DNA from: a virus
Virus record (IMG/VR): IMGVR_UViG_3300031957_002603
Coordinates: 62,001-126,000 of that record
DNA: 64,000 nt
Strand: one strand, 5' to 3'
In this document: positions 43,773 to 51,381 of the stretch, in pieces
How the letters are laid out: every line of letters starts with the position of its first letter
Numbering within the stretch: the stretch's first letter is position 1
Translations under genes and position numbers: made by a program
The notes under the pieces: model-generated
Told to the model about the DNA's origin: nothing
The model's database searches: none
The model's input: the letters and a program-made list of their open reading frames with translations, nothing else

Positions 43773-44194
43773 TGAACAAAAACGAATTAAAAAAAGTATT
43801 GAAGCCGCTGATTAAAGAGTGCATCAAAGAAGTTATGTTTGAAGATGGGACTCTTTCTTCTATTATCGCTGAGGTTATGAAGGGCACACAACAAGCCCCC
43901 GCTCAACCAATTATAGAACAGCGACAATATCAACAGCCACAGACTCGCTTGGAAACCGATGAGGAAGCCAAAGCACGACTTGCGGCAAAAAGAAAAACAT
44001 TGATGGACTCCATTGGTACCAGTGCCTATAACGGAGTCAATCTTTTTGAAGGAACAACTCCTGCTCCTGCTCAAAGTAATGGTCAAGGCCAAGGTGCCCT
44101 AGATGGAGTTGCTCCAAACGATCCCGGTGTGGATATTTCAAAATTAATGAACAAAACATCTGCCATTTGGCAAAAAATGAATGAGAAAAAGTAA
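43772..44194 (+). CDS. Putative prohead core/internal protein
   Basis: 140 residues, TAATG coupling with the protease. A Lys-rich helical N-terminus 'MNKNELKKVLKPLIKECIKE' and 'LSSIIAEVMKG' include an I-A-E site. The middle is Gln/Pro-rich and disordered ('AQPIIEQRQYQQPQ'); a C-terminal helix follows. The position between protease and scaffold suggests a core protein that is cleaved on maturation, comparable in placement to small T4 core genes. Confidence 0.55.
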   Translation: MNKNELKKVLKPLIKECIKEVMFEDGTLSSIIAEVMKGTQQAPAQPIIEQRQYQQPQTRLETDEEAKARLAAKRKTLMDSIGTSAYNGVNLFEGTTPAPAQSNGQGQGALDGVAPNDPGVDISKLMNKTSAIWQKMNEKK

Positions 44195-44400
44195 TGGGAC
44201 ACAACTACGAATATAAGATTAAAAAAGGCGAATCAGTTGAGAGAGCCGTAAAGAAGTTTTCAAGAAAATGTAAAAAACTTGGAATCATCCAAGAGTGCCG
44301 TGATAGAAGACATTATATGAAGCCATCTGTTAAAAGACGATTAGCCAAGAAAAGAGCAATCGCAAGACACAGAAAGGAAATGGCGAAACGACGCCGTTAA
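44194..44400 (+). CDS. rpsU: Ribosomal protein bS21 homologue
   Basis: 68 residues, TAATG overlap with the previous gene. It aligns by eye with bacterial bS21: 'KKGESVERAVKKFSRKCKKL' matches the '[20 protein letters not shown]' start, 'LGIIQECRDRRHYMKP' matches 'AGVLAEVRRREFYEKP', and the basic tail 'KRRLAKKRAIARHRKEMAKR' matches 'RKRAKASAVKRHAKKL'. bS21 sits on the 30S platform near the mRNA exit and anti-SD. Phage copies may replace host bS21 to favour phage mRNAs. Here it is in the head operon, so it would be made late. Confidence 0.9.
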   Translation: MGHNYEYKIKKGESVERAVKKFSRKCKKLGIIQECRDRRHYMKPSVKRRLAKKRAIARHRKEMAKRRR

Positions 44401-44408
44401 ACTATTTA
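44401..44408 (+). promoter_or_regulatory. Candidate late promoter motif ACTATTTA
   Basis: The motif directly follows the bS21 stop, 27 bases before the ATG at 44428. Confidence 0.5.
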
Positions 44409-44427
44409 ATACGATAGGAGATTAGAG

Positions 44428-44856
44428 ATGTCATCAAGTTTTATATATTCGGTTGGTCTGAATAACGTTGGTTCATATCAAGCATCTGGTGCGCCTTTTG
44501 TTACATCGTCTGCAATACCGGCATCCGGAACTGTTTTTCACAAAATTGAGTTTCCATATGTAACTAAAGAAATTACAATTCTTAATCATGCGCCAACTGC
44601 AAAACCAATTAGGCTTAGTTTTTCTGAAAGAGGCATGAGAGATGACGTTAAAAATTACATTCTCATTGGATCATCAATCGATGGTGGACCAACAACTCTT
44701 AATGTAAAGGCGAGTGCTCTTTATCTTATGAGTGATGATAGTACTGCTACATATGAAGTTTCTGTTTATGCATCTTTAACAAATATTAATATTGGTAGAG
44801 TTGAGGCCGCTTCTCCGTCTGGCTCTAACTGGTCTGGTTCAATCGGAGTAGGCTAA
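44428..44856 (+). CDS. Putative head/fibre accessory structural protein
   Basis: 142 residues, beta-rich and Ser/Gly-rich ('GSYQASGAPFVTSSAIPASG'). 'EFPYVTKEITILNH' suggests a small beta-sandwich. It ends in a flexible 'ASPSGSNWSGSIGVG'. It begins a transcription unit (motif at 44401, SD TAGGAG) and is coupled to the next fibre gene by TAATG. The location among head genes suggests a capsid-decorating or adaptor protein for the fibres that follow. Confidence 0.45.
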   Translation: MSSSFIYSVGLNNVGSYQASGAPFVTSSAIPASGTVFHKIEFPYVTKEITILNHAPTAKPIRLSFSERGMRDDVKNYILIGSSIDGGPTTLNVKASALYLMSDDSTATYEVSVYASLTNINIGRVEAASPSGSNWSGSIGVG

Positions 44857-45515
44857 TGGCTGAATTCGGTTGGGCTTATATTGAATGTTCTGGTTCAGGC
44901 GGCGGAGAAACAACCGCTGCTGGTCCAACTGGTTCTATACAGTTTTTGCACGCAGGAACTGAGATTACCGGTTCACATGATTTAATTTTTAATACAGGTT
45001 CATCGGCCGAAACTGACGCCACTTTGCCGGAGTTAACTCTAAAAGGCACATTAACTGTTAGTGGCACAATAAATGCTGATGAACTTAATATTAATGTGAC
45101 CAATAAGACAGTCACGAATATTGACGTATCTGGATCGACAAAGTTTGGAGATACAGAAGATGATTTTCATCAATTCACCGGTAGTGTTAGCATAACCGGC
45201 GGAGTATACTTTTCTTATTACAGATTGACCGCCACCAGCCATACAGTTGGTCCAGCAGATTATATTATTGGATATTCAGCCAGTGAAGGTACAACAATCA
45301 CATTACCTGCTGCTAATACTTTTCCGGGTAGAGTCGTTGTTATCAAAGATGAATTTGATTTTAGTGGCGGTCGCCCCGAGACTCCAACAGATCAAATCGC
45401 AATTTCAAGATCTTCAAGTGATACTGTTGATCATGGAACATTCGTTGGTCTTTCTGGTGATAATGCTTCTGTGACTCTTTATTCTGATGGTGGAACTAAT
45501 TGGTTTATTATCTAG
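44856..45515 (+). CDS. Fibre-like protein, shares module with next gene
   Basis: 219 residues, all-beta pattern with repeats of 'SGTINADELNINVTNKTV' followed by 'SGSTKFGDTEDDFHQFTGSV', then 'ITLPAANTFPGRVVVIKDE' and a 'VTLYSDGGTNWFII' end. The same modules in the same order fill the C-terminal half of the 45542 product. Such 'SGS..F.....H.F.GS' repeats form triple-stranded fibres, and the 'ITLPAA...VIKDE' part is probably a C-terminal knob. Confidence 0.5.
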   Translation: MAEFGWAYIECSGSGGGETTAAGPTGSIQFLHAGTEITGSHDLIFNTGSSAETDATLPELTLKGTLTVSGTINADELNINVTNKTVTNIDVSGSTKFGDTEDDFHQFTGSVSITGGVYFSYYRLTATSHTVGPADYIIGYSASEGTTITLPAANTFPGRVVVIKDEFDFSGGRPETPTDQIAISRSSSDTVDHGTFVGLSGDNASVTLYSDGGTNWFII

Positions 45516-45517
45516 AT

Positions 45518-45525
45518 AATATTTA
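45518..45525 (+). promoter_or_regulatory. Candidate late promoter, variant AATATTTA
   Basis: AATATTTATTATGAGG follows the stop at 45515 and lies 24 bases before the next ATG. It departs from ACTAWTTA at one position, so confidence is lower. Confidence 0.3.
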
Positions 45526-45541
45526 TTATGAGGAATAACTC

Positions 45542-46504
45542 ATGGCTTATAACATATTATCTGGAAATGTTGGCCCAAGCGCCTTAATATTATCAGGCGC
45601 TTTTAGTGGCGCATACGATGGTGATGGTACTGACATTATTAATGTTAGTCATGCAGAACAAACAAACGCTGACACCGGCAGAATTCCTTATTTCTTTGGC
45701 GCTGCTCCGACATCTCAAGTCGGAGAATTTAATTTAAAGGGAAATATAAATTTCACTTTTGATCAAGGCACCGATACATTTTCAACAAGAACTGGTTCAT
45801 TTACTCATCTTTCTGTGAGTGAACCACTATCAGGGAATATTGCAACAACTTCTTATTTGGGAATTGATCCTTCTGGTAGAATTGTTGTTACATCTTCAGC
45901 AGGAGGCGGCGGTGGGGGCGGCTCAGGCCAAGCAGCAGGGCCTACCGGCTCTTTACAGTTCTTAACTGGCTCTAACTCAACAAGCGGCTCAGCAAACCTT
46001 TTGTTCTTGAGCGCTAGTAATACTCTTGTATTGACTGGGACACTTGATGTGAGCGGTACCATCAATGCAAACGAACTAAATATTAATGTTACCAACAAAA
46101 CTGTCATTAATCTGGAAGCATCTGGATCAACCAAGTTCGGAGACACAGATGACGATACTCACCAATTTACTGGTAGTGTTTTAATAAATGGAACTATTGT
46201 TAGAGATCGCGTCTCTGTTACATCTACAACTTATTCAATAACCGCTGCAAACTATTTTATCGGCGTTCAGACAGATACAATAGCAGCAGTTACAACAATT
46301 ACATTACCAGCCGCAATTACTTTACAAAACGGCCAGTCATTTGTGATAAAAGATGAAGGCGGTGCAGCCACTACTTATAATATTAAAATTACGGGCTCAT
46401 CTGGCGATGATCTGATTGATAATACAGGGAGTATTTTTGTTGAATCGCCATATGGCGCCATAAACCTATATACTAACGGAAACAATAAATTCTTCGTCTA
46501 CTAG
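45542..46504 (+). CDS. Fibre-like protein with Gly linker
   Basis: 320 residues. The N-terminal part (about 1-115) is its own domain ('MAYNILSGNVGPSALILSGA'). A linker of seven Gly ('GGGGGGGSG', about 122) leads to the module shared with the previous gene: 'ELNINVTNKTVINLEASGST', 'KFGDTDDDTHQFTGSV', then 'ITLPAAITLQNGQSFVIKDE' and 'NLYTNGNNKFFVY'. It reads as a fibre with an attachment N-terminus and a knob C-terminus. Head fibre or tail fibre cannot be told apart from sequence. Confidence 0.5.
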   Translation: MAYNILSGNVGPSALILSGAFSGAYDGDGTDIINVSHAEQTNADTGRIPYFFGAAPTSQVGEFNLKGNINFTFDQGTDTFSTRTGSFTHLSVSEPLSGNIATTSYLGIDPSGRIVVTSSAGGGGGGGSGQAAGPTGSLQFLTGSNSTSGSANLLFLSASNTLVLTGTLDVSGTINANELNINVTNKTVINLEASGSTKFGDTDDDTHQFTGSVLINGTIVRDRVSVTSTTYSITAANYFIGVQTDTIAAVTTITLPAAITLQNGQSFVIKDEGGAATTYNIKITGSSGDDLIDNTGSIFVESPYGAINLYTNGNNKFFVY

Positions 46505-46527
46505 CATGTCGTTTTGAACTTTGCCCC

Positions 46528-46535
46528 CCTATTTA
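46528..46535 (+). promoter_or_regulatory. Candidate late promoter motif CCTATTTA
   Basis: CCTATTTATTATA in the 112-base gap before the 603-residue repeat protein, 89 bases upstream of its ATG. One mismatch to ACTATTTA. Confidence 0.4.
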
Positions 46536-46540
46536 TTATA

Positions 46541-46600
46541 GCGCCAGTAATGTCCGTTAGATCCCGTGTCCATCGGTATTACACGCCATGGCGCGCTTTT
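46541..46600 (+). promoter_or_regulatory. Structured leader (possible hairpin) before repeat protein
   Basis: Nested complementary blocks occur: GCGCC (46541-46545) with GGCGC (46590-46594), GTAAT (46547-46551) with ATTAC (46578-46582), CCG (46554-46556) with CGG (46574-46576), followed by GCTTTT. This would be a 5' UTR hairpin or an imperfect terminator for the upstream fibre genes. The SD GGAGG follows at once. Confidence 0.4.
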
Positions 46601-46616
46601 ATGGAGGATATAAATT

Positions 46617-48428
46617 ATGGCTTATAAATTTCAAGTGGGTCCAGCGCAACTTTCGGGTGCGTTGACTCAAGAAGGTGCTGGTACCTTCGAAGGTGCAGTT
46701 GTAGGTGAAACTACAATTTCTGCTTCTGCACGTCTCTCAGGTCATGACCTTATTATTCAAGAAGGTAATAATATTGGTACTTCTCTTGATTCTGACCTTA
46801 TGACTCTTTCTAATGGCCAACTTGCTGTTGCTGGTGATATGTCTGCTTCTGCTGACATTAAAGGTATGGCTCTAGATCTTGAAGCAGGTATTGATGCTGG
46901 TGTTGGTAACTTTACTGTTTCTGCTGCTGGTGCTGTTGCTGCTGCAAGCACTCTTTCATCATCTCTAGTGGATTTCGGTGTAAAAGCCGCTGGTGCTGGT
47001 ACCATCCGTGCTGACTTTGTCCCTGATTTAGACAGTGCTTTTGGTTTGGGTACTTCTGGTGATCGCTGGAGATATGTTTATGCTGATGAACTTGTTGGTG
47101 ATAGTGTTAATGTTTCTGAACTTTCTGGTGCTTTGGAATATAATCTAGATGTTCACCCAACTGGTGGTCTTGAAATCACTGATATTTATGATAATACAGT
47201 AGATTCTTTAATTGGTATTAAAAATCATAACGCTTTCACTGATGATAGAATCATGGTTTGGGATGCTGGTGCTGATCAATTCGAAAATTCACTTCTTCAA
47301 GATGATGGTTCTGAAATTCAACAGGTTTCTGGTGATTTCAAAGTAATGGTCGGTAACCTTTCTGCTTCTGCTGCCATTCAGGGTCTTAATCTAGATCTAG
47401 ATGCTGGTATTGATGCTGGTGCTGGTAATTTCACCGTCTCAACTGCTGGTGCTGTTACTGCTGCGAGTACTCTCTCGGCTTCTCTTGTAGATTTCGGTGT
47501 AAAAGCCGCAAGTGCCGGTACTATTCGTGGTAATTGGGTTCCTGATTCAGACAGTGCTTATGCTTTGGGTACAAATTCTGATCGTTGGAGATACATGTAT
47601 GCTGATGAAATGATTGGTGATAAAATCAGCGTTTCTGAACTTTCTGGTGCTCTCGAGTACAACTTAGATATCCAGAGCGATGGTGGTCTTGCTATCAGCG
47701 CTGTTTATGATAATACAGCCGATGTTACAATCGCTATGAAGAACGTTGCTAACTTCTCTGACAACGCAATTCAGGTTTGGGACGAATCAAACAATCAATT
47801 TGAAGATTCTATCATGACCGATGATGGTTCACTTATCATTGTTGCTGGTAATCTTTCTGCTTCTGGTCAGTTGGATATTGATGGCCCTTCTAACCTTGAC
47901 GGTGCTGCTACTCTTGGTTCTACTCTTGATGTTGCTGGTATTCTTTCTGCTTCTTCTGATGCTGAATTTGCTACTAACGTTAGTGTACTTGGCGATGCTA
48001 ACTTCGAAGGCAATGTTTACCTAGGTGCTGGTGGTAACGATGTTATTTATCTTGACACAGGCCTTGAGTTCTCTGGTTCTGTTATTCCAGAAACCGATAG
48101 TGCTTTTGATCTTGGTTCTGACGCTAAGCGTTGGTCTACAATTTATGTTGATAACATTGTTGGCGCTGACCTTGCTCTTGATGTTTTCACCGGTACTTCT
48201 TATGCTGCGGGTACTGATGTACTTTTGGCTAACGGTAACGCTACATTGCGTGACATTGCTAGCAATGGTCAGACAATCAGAGTTAAGAATATTTCTGGTG
48301 GATTAATCACTGTTGATTGTGATGGATCTGATACATTCTTTGATACTGGTACAACCCAAATTGAACTTGAAACAGACGGTGCTGCTGTTACTTTGATCTC
48401 TTCTGGTTCTTCTTGGTACATCATCTAA
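46617..48428 (+). CDS. Repetitive, highly expressed structural protein (603 aa)
   Basis: It contains two tandem repeats of 173 residues: 'SASADIKGMALDLEAGIDAG' onward and 'SASAAIQGLNLDLDAGIDAG' onward. Shared landmarks are 'SLVDFGVKAA', 'DRWRY.YADE' and 'VSELSGALEYNLD'. A third, shortened copy follows, then a C-terminal domain ending 'SSGSSWYII', similar in type to the neighbouring fibres. Codons are strongly biased to GGT, GCT, TCT and GAT, like the capsid gene, which suggests very high expression. It may be an abundant head-decoration or fibre protein. A strong terminator follows. Confidence 0.55.
   Translation: MAYKFQVGPAQLSGALTQEGAGTFEGAVVGETTISASARLSGHDLIIQEGNNIGTSLDSDLMTLSNGQLAVAGDMSASADIKGMALDLEAGIDAGVGNFTVSAAGAVAAASTLSSSLVDFGVKAAGAGTIRADFVPDLDSAFGLGTSGDRWRYVYADELVGDSVNVSELSGALEYNLDVHPTGGLEITDIYDNTVDSLIGIKNHNAFTDDRIMVWDAGADQFENSLLQDDGSEIQQVSGDFKVMVGNLSASAAIQGLNLDLDAGIDAGAGNFTVSTAGAVTAASTLSASLVDFGVKAASAGTIRGNWVPDSDSAYALGTNSDRWRYMYADEMIGDKISVSELSGALEYNLDIQSDGGLAISAVYDNTADVTIAMKNVANFSDNAIQVWDESNNQFEDSIMTDDGSLIIVAGNLSASGQLDIDGPSNLDGAATLGSTLDVAGILSASSDAEFATNVSVLGDANFEGNVYLGAGGNDVIYLDTGLEFSGSVIPETDSAFDLGSDAKRWSTIYVDNIVGADLALDVFTGTSYAAGTDVLLANGNATLRDIASNGQTIRVKNISGGLITVDCDGSDTFFDTGTTQIELETDGAAVTLISSGSSWYII
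46842..47855 (+). repeat. Tandem in-gene repeat, period 519 bases
   Basis: Copy 1 starts near 46842 and copy 2 near 47361; GATTTCGGTGTAAAAGCCGC is identical at 46971 and 47490, exactly 519 bases (173 codons) apart. A third, partial copy begins near 47856. DNA-level identity in places suggests fairly recent duplication or selection on codons. Confidence 0.8.
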
Positions 48429-48462
48429 TCTTCGGATTGGATTTTTGTCCTACTCATTCTGT

Positions 48463-48495
48463 GGAGGTTGCCTTCGGGCAACCTCCCTTTTTATT
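48463..48495 (+). terminator. Strong intrinsic terminator with TTCG loop
   Basis: GGAGGTTGCC (48463-48472) pairs perfectly with GGCAACCTCC (48477-48486) around a TTCG tetraloop and is followed by CTTTTTATT. It ends the repeat-protein transcript. Confidence 0.92.
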
Positions 48496-48503
48496 ATCAA
48501 ATA

Positions 48504-48511
48504 CCTAATTA
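48504..48511 (+). promoter_or_regulatory. Candidate late promoter, variant CCTAATTA
   Basis: It lies just after the terminator and 41 bases before the ATG at 48545; one mismatch to ACTAATTA. A promoter is expected here because a strong terminator precedes it. Confidence 0.35.
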
Positions 48512-48544
48512 TGGATAGCACGAGACAATAATTGAGGTTACATA

Positions 48545-50113
48545 ATGTCATATAATATTTTAAAAAGCAAAGTCAATTTTGTTGGAGACGATACACCAGA
48601 AATTGAAGGGATGGTTGATACATCTTCAGATCAGACAATCAACGGCCAAAAGACATTCACAGATCTATCAGCAAGTTCAATTTCGGTCGCTAGTGTTGTT
48701 TCTCACACTGGTGATAGTGATACTAGAATATCATTTCAAACAGATAGAATTCAGTTTTTTGGTGAAGATGTAGAGTTATTCACCATTTATGGAAACCTTA
48801 GTCCTGATCGTGTGCAAGTTCAGACAGGCAACCTTACACTTCCGAATGGAAATATAGGGATCGGAGTTTCTGTGCCGACTTTTGAACTTGAAGTCGACGG
48901 CGATATATCCGGCTCTGGAACATTTCACAATGTTGGAAGCGCTTCATTTGGCAATGACCTAAGCGTCACAGGCACAATATATGGTGACGGATCTGGTATA
49001 ACAGGCGTTACTGCTGACAGTATTTTGGCTGCAAACCTTATAGGACAAATATCCGGATCTCAAATATCTGCATCGACCGGTTTGACCACCGATGGCAATA
49101 ACCTCGCAGTAGATCTTAAATCACAAGGAGCACTCGCAGACGATTCCGGATTAAAAGTTGATATTGGAAATAGCCCAAACCAAGGAAGTTTCAATAATAG
49201 CCATTACATCCTTGTTTCCGGTAGTACAATAAAAAATAGAAATCTACAATTATCTGTGCTAGAGAGTGGTCTTGATTTGGCCGCAACTCAAATCTCTTCC
49301 GGAAAACTAGACAATGACAGAATGCCCAATAATATTAGCGTATCTCAATTGAGCGCAAGTACAACAATATCAGGTGCATATTTTGAAGGTGATGGCTCGG
49401 GATTAACAGGCGTAACAGGCAACCCAACACCCGGAGGAGCAAATACGGAGATTCAATTTAACGATGATGATTCTTTAACAGGGTCTCCGGACTTAACATT
49501 TTTTACAGGATCTCAAACATTAGCAACAACAAATATATCTGCTTCTTCGAATATCTCTGGTTCATCTTTGTATCTACAAGAAGAGATTATAGTCGGAGGG
49601 CAGACGTTTTTAGATATTCAGGGTGATGTTGTTGGAAACAATGCTTCTTTTGTAGAAATCACTGCTTCAAGCACTATCCATGGATATGGAGATATTTATG
49701 CCGAGAACTTCCGAGGAAACGGAAATACATTGAATAATGTTCCTTTAGGAACATATGCAAATAGTAATATTGTATTTTGTGATAATACCGCAGACACAAT
49801 TACAAGTAATGGAAGTTTAAGATGGACCGGTACGCAACTGGTCACTCTTGGTGTTTCTGCATCTGTTAATATTTCAGGTTCGGGACTTTATTTTGATGAC
49901 TCGCTAAACCTAGGAGGCCAGCCGGTCATAAATGCAAATGGAGACACCAACTTCGGGCAACTCACTTTTTTTGTTGCCTCTAGTGGTTCGACTAATTTTC
50001 CAACCGATAATAGTAGGGCAACTTTCTATGTTGATGAGGCCGCAAATAAATTCTTTGTTTTTGTAAAATATTCTGATGGAACCGAGAAATCTGGCTCTAT
50101 CGACCTTGAGTAA
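48545..50113 (+). CDS. Fibre-like virion protein (522 aa)
   Basis: The N-terminus 'MSYNILKSKVNFVGDD' resembles that of the 45542 gene product. Long beta-helical repeats follow, with 'SGSGTFHNVGSASFGNDLSV' type rungs and two 'GDGSGLTGV'-type turns, both typical of phage fibres. The C-terminus ends in 'DNSRATFYVDEAANKFFVFV'. Unlike the repeat protein before it, codon use is ordinary. Precise location on the virion (head fibre, whisker or tail fibre) is unknown; the flanking genes are head genes. Confidence 0.5.
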   Translation: MSYNILKSKVNFVGDDTPEIEGMVDTSSDQTINGQKTFTDLSASSISVASVVSHTGDSDTRISFQTDRIQFFGEDVELFTIYGNLSPDRVQVQTGNLTLPNGNIGIGVSVPTFELEVDGDISGSGTFHNVGSASFGNDLSVTGTIYGDGSGITGVTADSILAANLIGQISGSQISASTGLTTDGNNLAVDLKSQGALADDSGLKVDIGNSPNQGSFNNSHYILVSGSTIKNRNLQLSVLESGLDLAATQISSGKLDNDRMPNNISVSQLSASTTISGAYFEGDGSGLTGVTGNPTPGGANTEIQFNDDDSLTGSPDLTFFTGSQTLATTNISASSNISGSSLYLQEEIIVGGQTFLDIQGDVVGNNASFVEITASSTIHGYGDIYAENFRGNGNTLNNVPLGTYANSNIVFCDNTADTITSNGSLRWTGTQLVTLGVSASVNISGSGLYFDDSLNLGGQPVINANGDTNFGQLTFFVASSGSTNFPTDNSRATFYVDEAANKFFVFVKYSDGTEKSGSIDLE

Positions 50114-50142
50114 AATACAATCTTCCTTTTCCCATCATAAAC

Positions 50143-50150
50143 ACTATTTA
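50143..50150 (+). promoter_or_regulatory. Candidate late promoter motif ACTATTTA (scaffold-capsid)
   Basis: Exact motif in the 68-base gap before the scaffold gene, 39 bases upstream of its ATG. The capsid gene has no motif of its own and probably shares this transcript. Confidence 0.5.
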
Positions 50151-50181
50151 CTTGTGATATAGTATTTCTAGGAGAAATTGA

Positions 50182-51360
50182 ATGTCTTCAATGTTAGAAC
50201 AAGCAATTGTTGATGCAACCGCACTTCGTGAGGCGGCACTTAAGAATGCCGAGCAGGCAATTATTGAAAAGTATGCACCTCAAATCAAAGAGGCGGTTGA
50301 GTCATTGCTTGAAGGCAATGATTCTCAAATTGGTGTTGGTTCATATGTTCGCCATATGGGCTCAAATCAAATTGGAAAAGTTCATCAAATCGATGAGGAC
50401 GGAGTTCAAATTGAAGGCCGTGATGGCAAAGTATTTCTTGCTGAGATGGATGAACTTGAAGAAGCCGATATGCTTCACGAAGAAGAAATGGCAATGGGCG
50501 CTGTTGCGACATCTGCAACTCCATCTGCTCCGATTGCTTCTGCTCCTCAAAATATTGTGGATCCACACTCTCAAGCCGAACTATCAATGGAATTCGAATT
50601 TGATCCTTCCGATTTTGAAATCGACCTTGATACTGTAAAGGCTGCTGCTGAAGCGGATCCTACATCTGCTGGTGAAGAACCAATGGCAACCGACGATCTT
50701 CTTGGAGACCTTGGTGGAGATGAAGGCGAAGATGACCTTCTTGGTGACCTCGGCGGAGAAGATGAAGAATTAACACTTCAAGAGATGATTGACATGGTCT
50801 CTGATATTCTTGAAGAAGATAAAGAAGAAATTAATGAAGAACTCGTTGTTGATGTTTCTGAACAAAAGCACGGTCATATTGTGACCGACGAAGGAACCCT
50901 TAGATACGACGAAGAACTCCGTAAAGCAAACGAAGAGTGCGACATGTACAAAGAGAAGTACGGAGAACTTGAAGAATCTTTCAAGAAAGCAAACGAAGAT
51001 TCACATAAACTTTTAGAAGTTGTAGAACAACTTAAAATCAAACTTGATGAAGCATTAGTTTCTAATGCTCGTCTTGTTTACTCAAATAAAACTTTGAGCG
51101 ATGCCTCCCTGAATGAGCGACAAAAATCTAAAATTGTTGAAGCCATCGCTAAGGCAACATCTGCTGAAGAAGCAAAGACTCTCCACGAGACTCTAACTGC
51201 TACAGTGGGATCCTCTGCAAAGAGCGGTCCACAATCACTGAGCGAGTCTGTGAATAGAAGATCCAATCTTTCAGCAATTATGCCTAGGCGCAAAGAAAAC
51301 GTGGTTACCGAGTCCATGTCTTTCGCTGACAGAATGAAAAAACTCGCTGGCATTGATTAA
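50182..51360 (+). CDS. 22: Prohead scaffolding core protein (gp22-like)
   Basis: 392 residues, acidic and coiled-coil: 'AIVDATALREAALKNAEQAI' at the N-terminus, Glu/Asp-rich middle, 'EELRKANEECDMYKEKYGEL' coil, and a basic C-terminus 'MPRRKENVV...SFADRMKKLAG'. This layout and the place directly before the capsid gene match T4 gp22. A tandem 'DDLLGDLGGDEGEDDLLGDL' block (about 172-193) echoes the acidic repeats of the portal C-terminus. It also has a small folded insert 'YVRHMGSNQIGKVHQIDEDG'. It would be degraded by gp21 during maturation. Confidence 0.8.
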   Translation: MSSMLEQAIVDATALREAALKNAEQAIIEKYAPQIKEAVESLLEGNDSQIGVGSYVRHMGSNQIGKVHQIDEDGVQIEGRDGKVFLAEMDELEEADMLHEEEMAMGAVATSATPSAPIASAPQNIVDPHSQAELSMEFEFDPSDFEIDLDTVKAAAEADPTSAGEEPMATDDLLGDLGGDEGEDDLLGDLGGEDEELTLQEMIDMVSDILEEDKEEINEELVVDVSEQKHGHIVTDEGTLRYDEELRKANEECDMYKEKYGELEESFKKANEDSHKLLEVVEQLKIKLDEALVSNARLVYSNKTLSDASLNERQKSKIVEAIAKATSAEEAKTLHETLTATVGSSAKSGPQSLSESVNRRSNLSAIMPRRKENVVTESMSFADRMKKLAGID

Positions 51361-51381
51361 TCATTTATGGAGGTATTAAAA

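Noticed and set aside
46584-46593. Palindrome CGCCATGGCG as operator or stand-alone terminator
   Set aside because: It is only ten bases and leaves no loop for a stable hairpin alone; it is better seen as part of the larger leader fold.
47821-48306. Leu-rich 'membrane' ORFs in the +2 frame of the repeat protein, and a similar one at 51734-52246 in the capsid gene
   Set aside because: These are frame shadows caused by strong GCT/GGT/TCT codon bias, with no SD.
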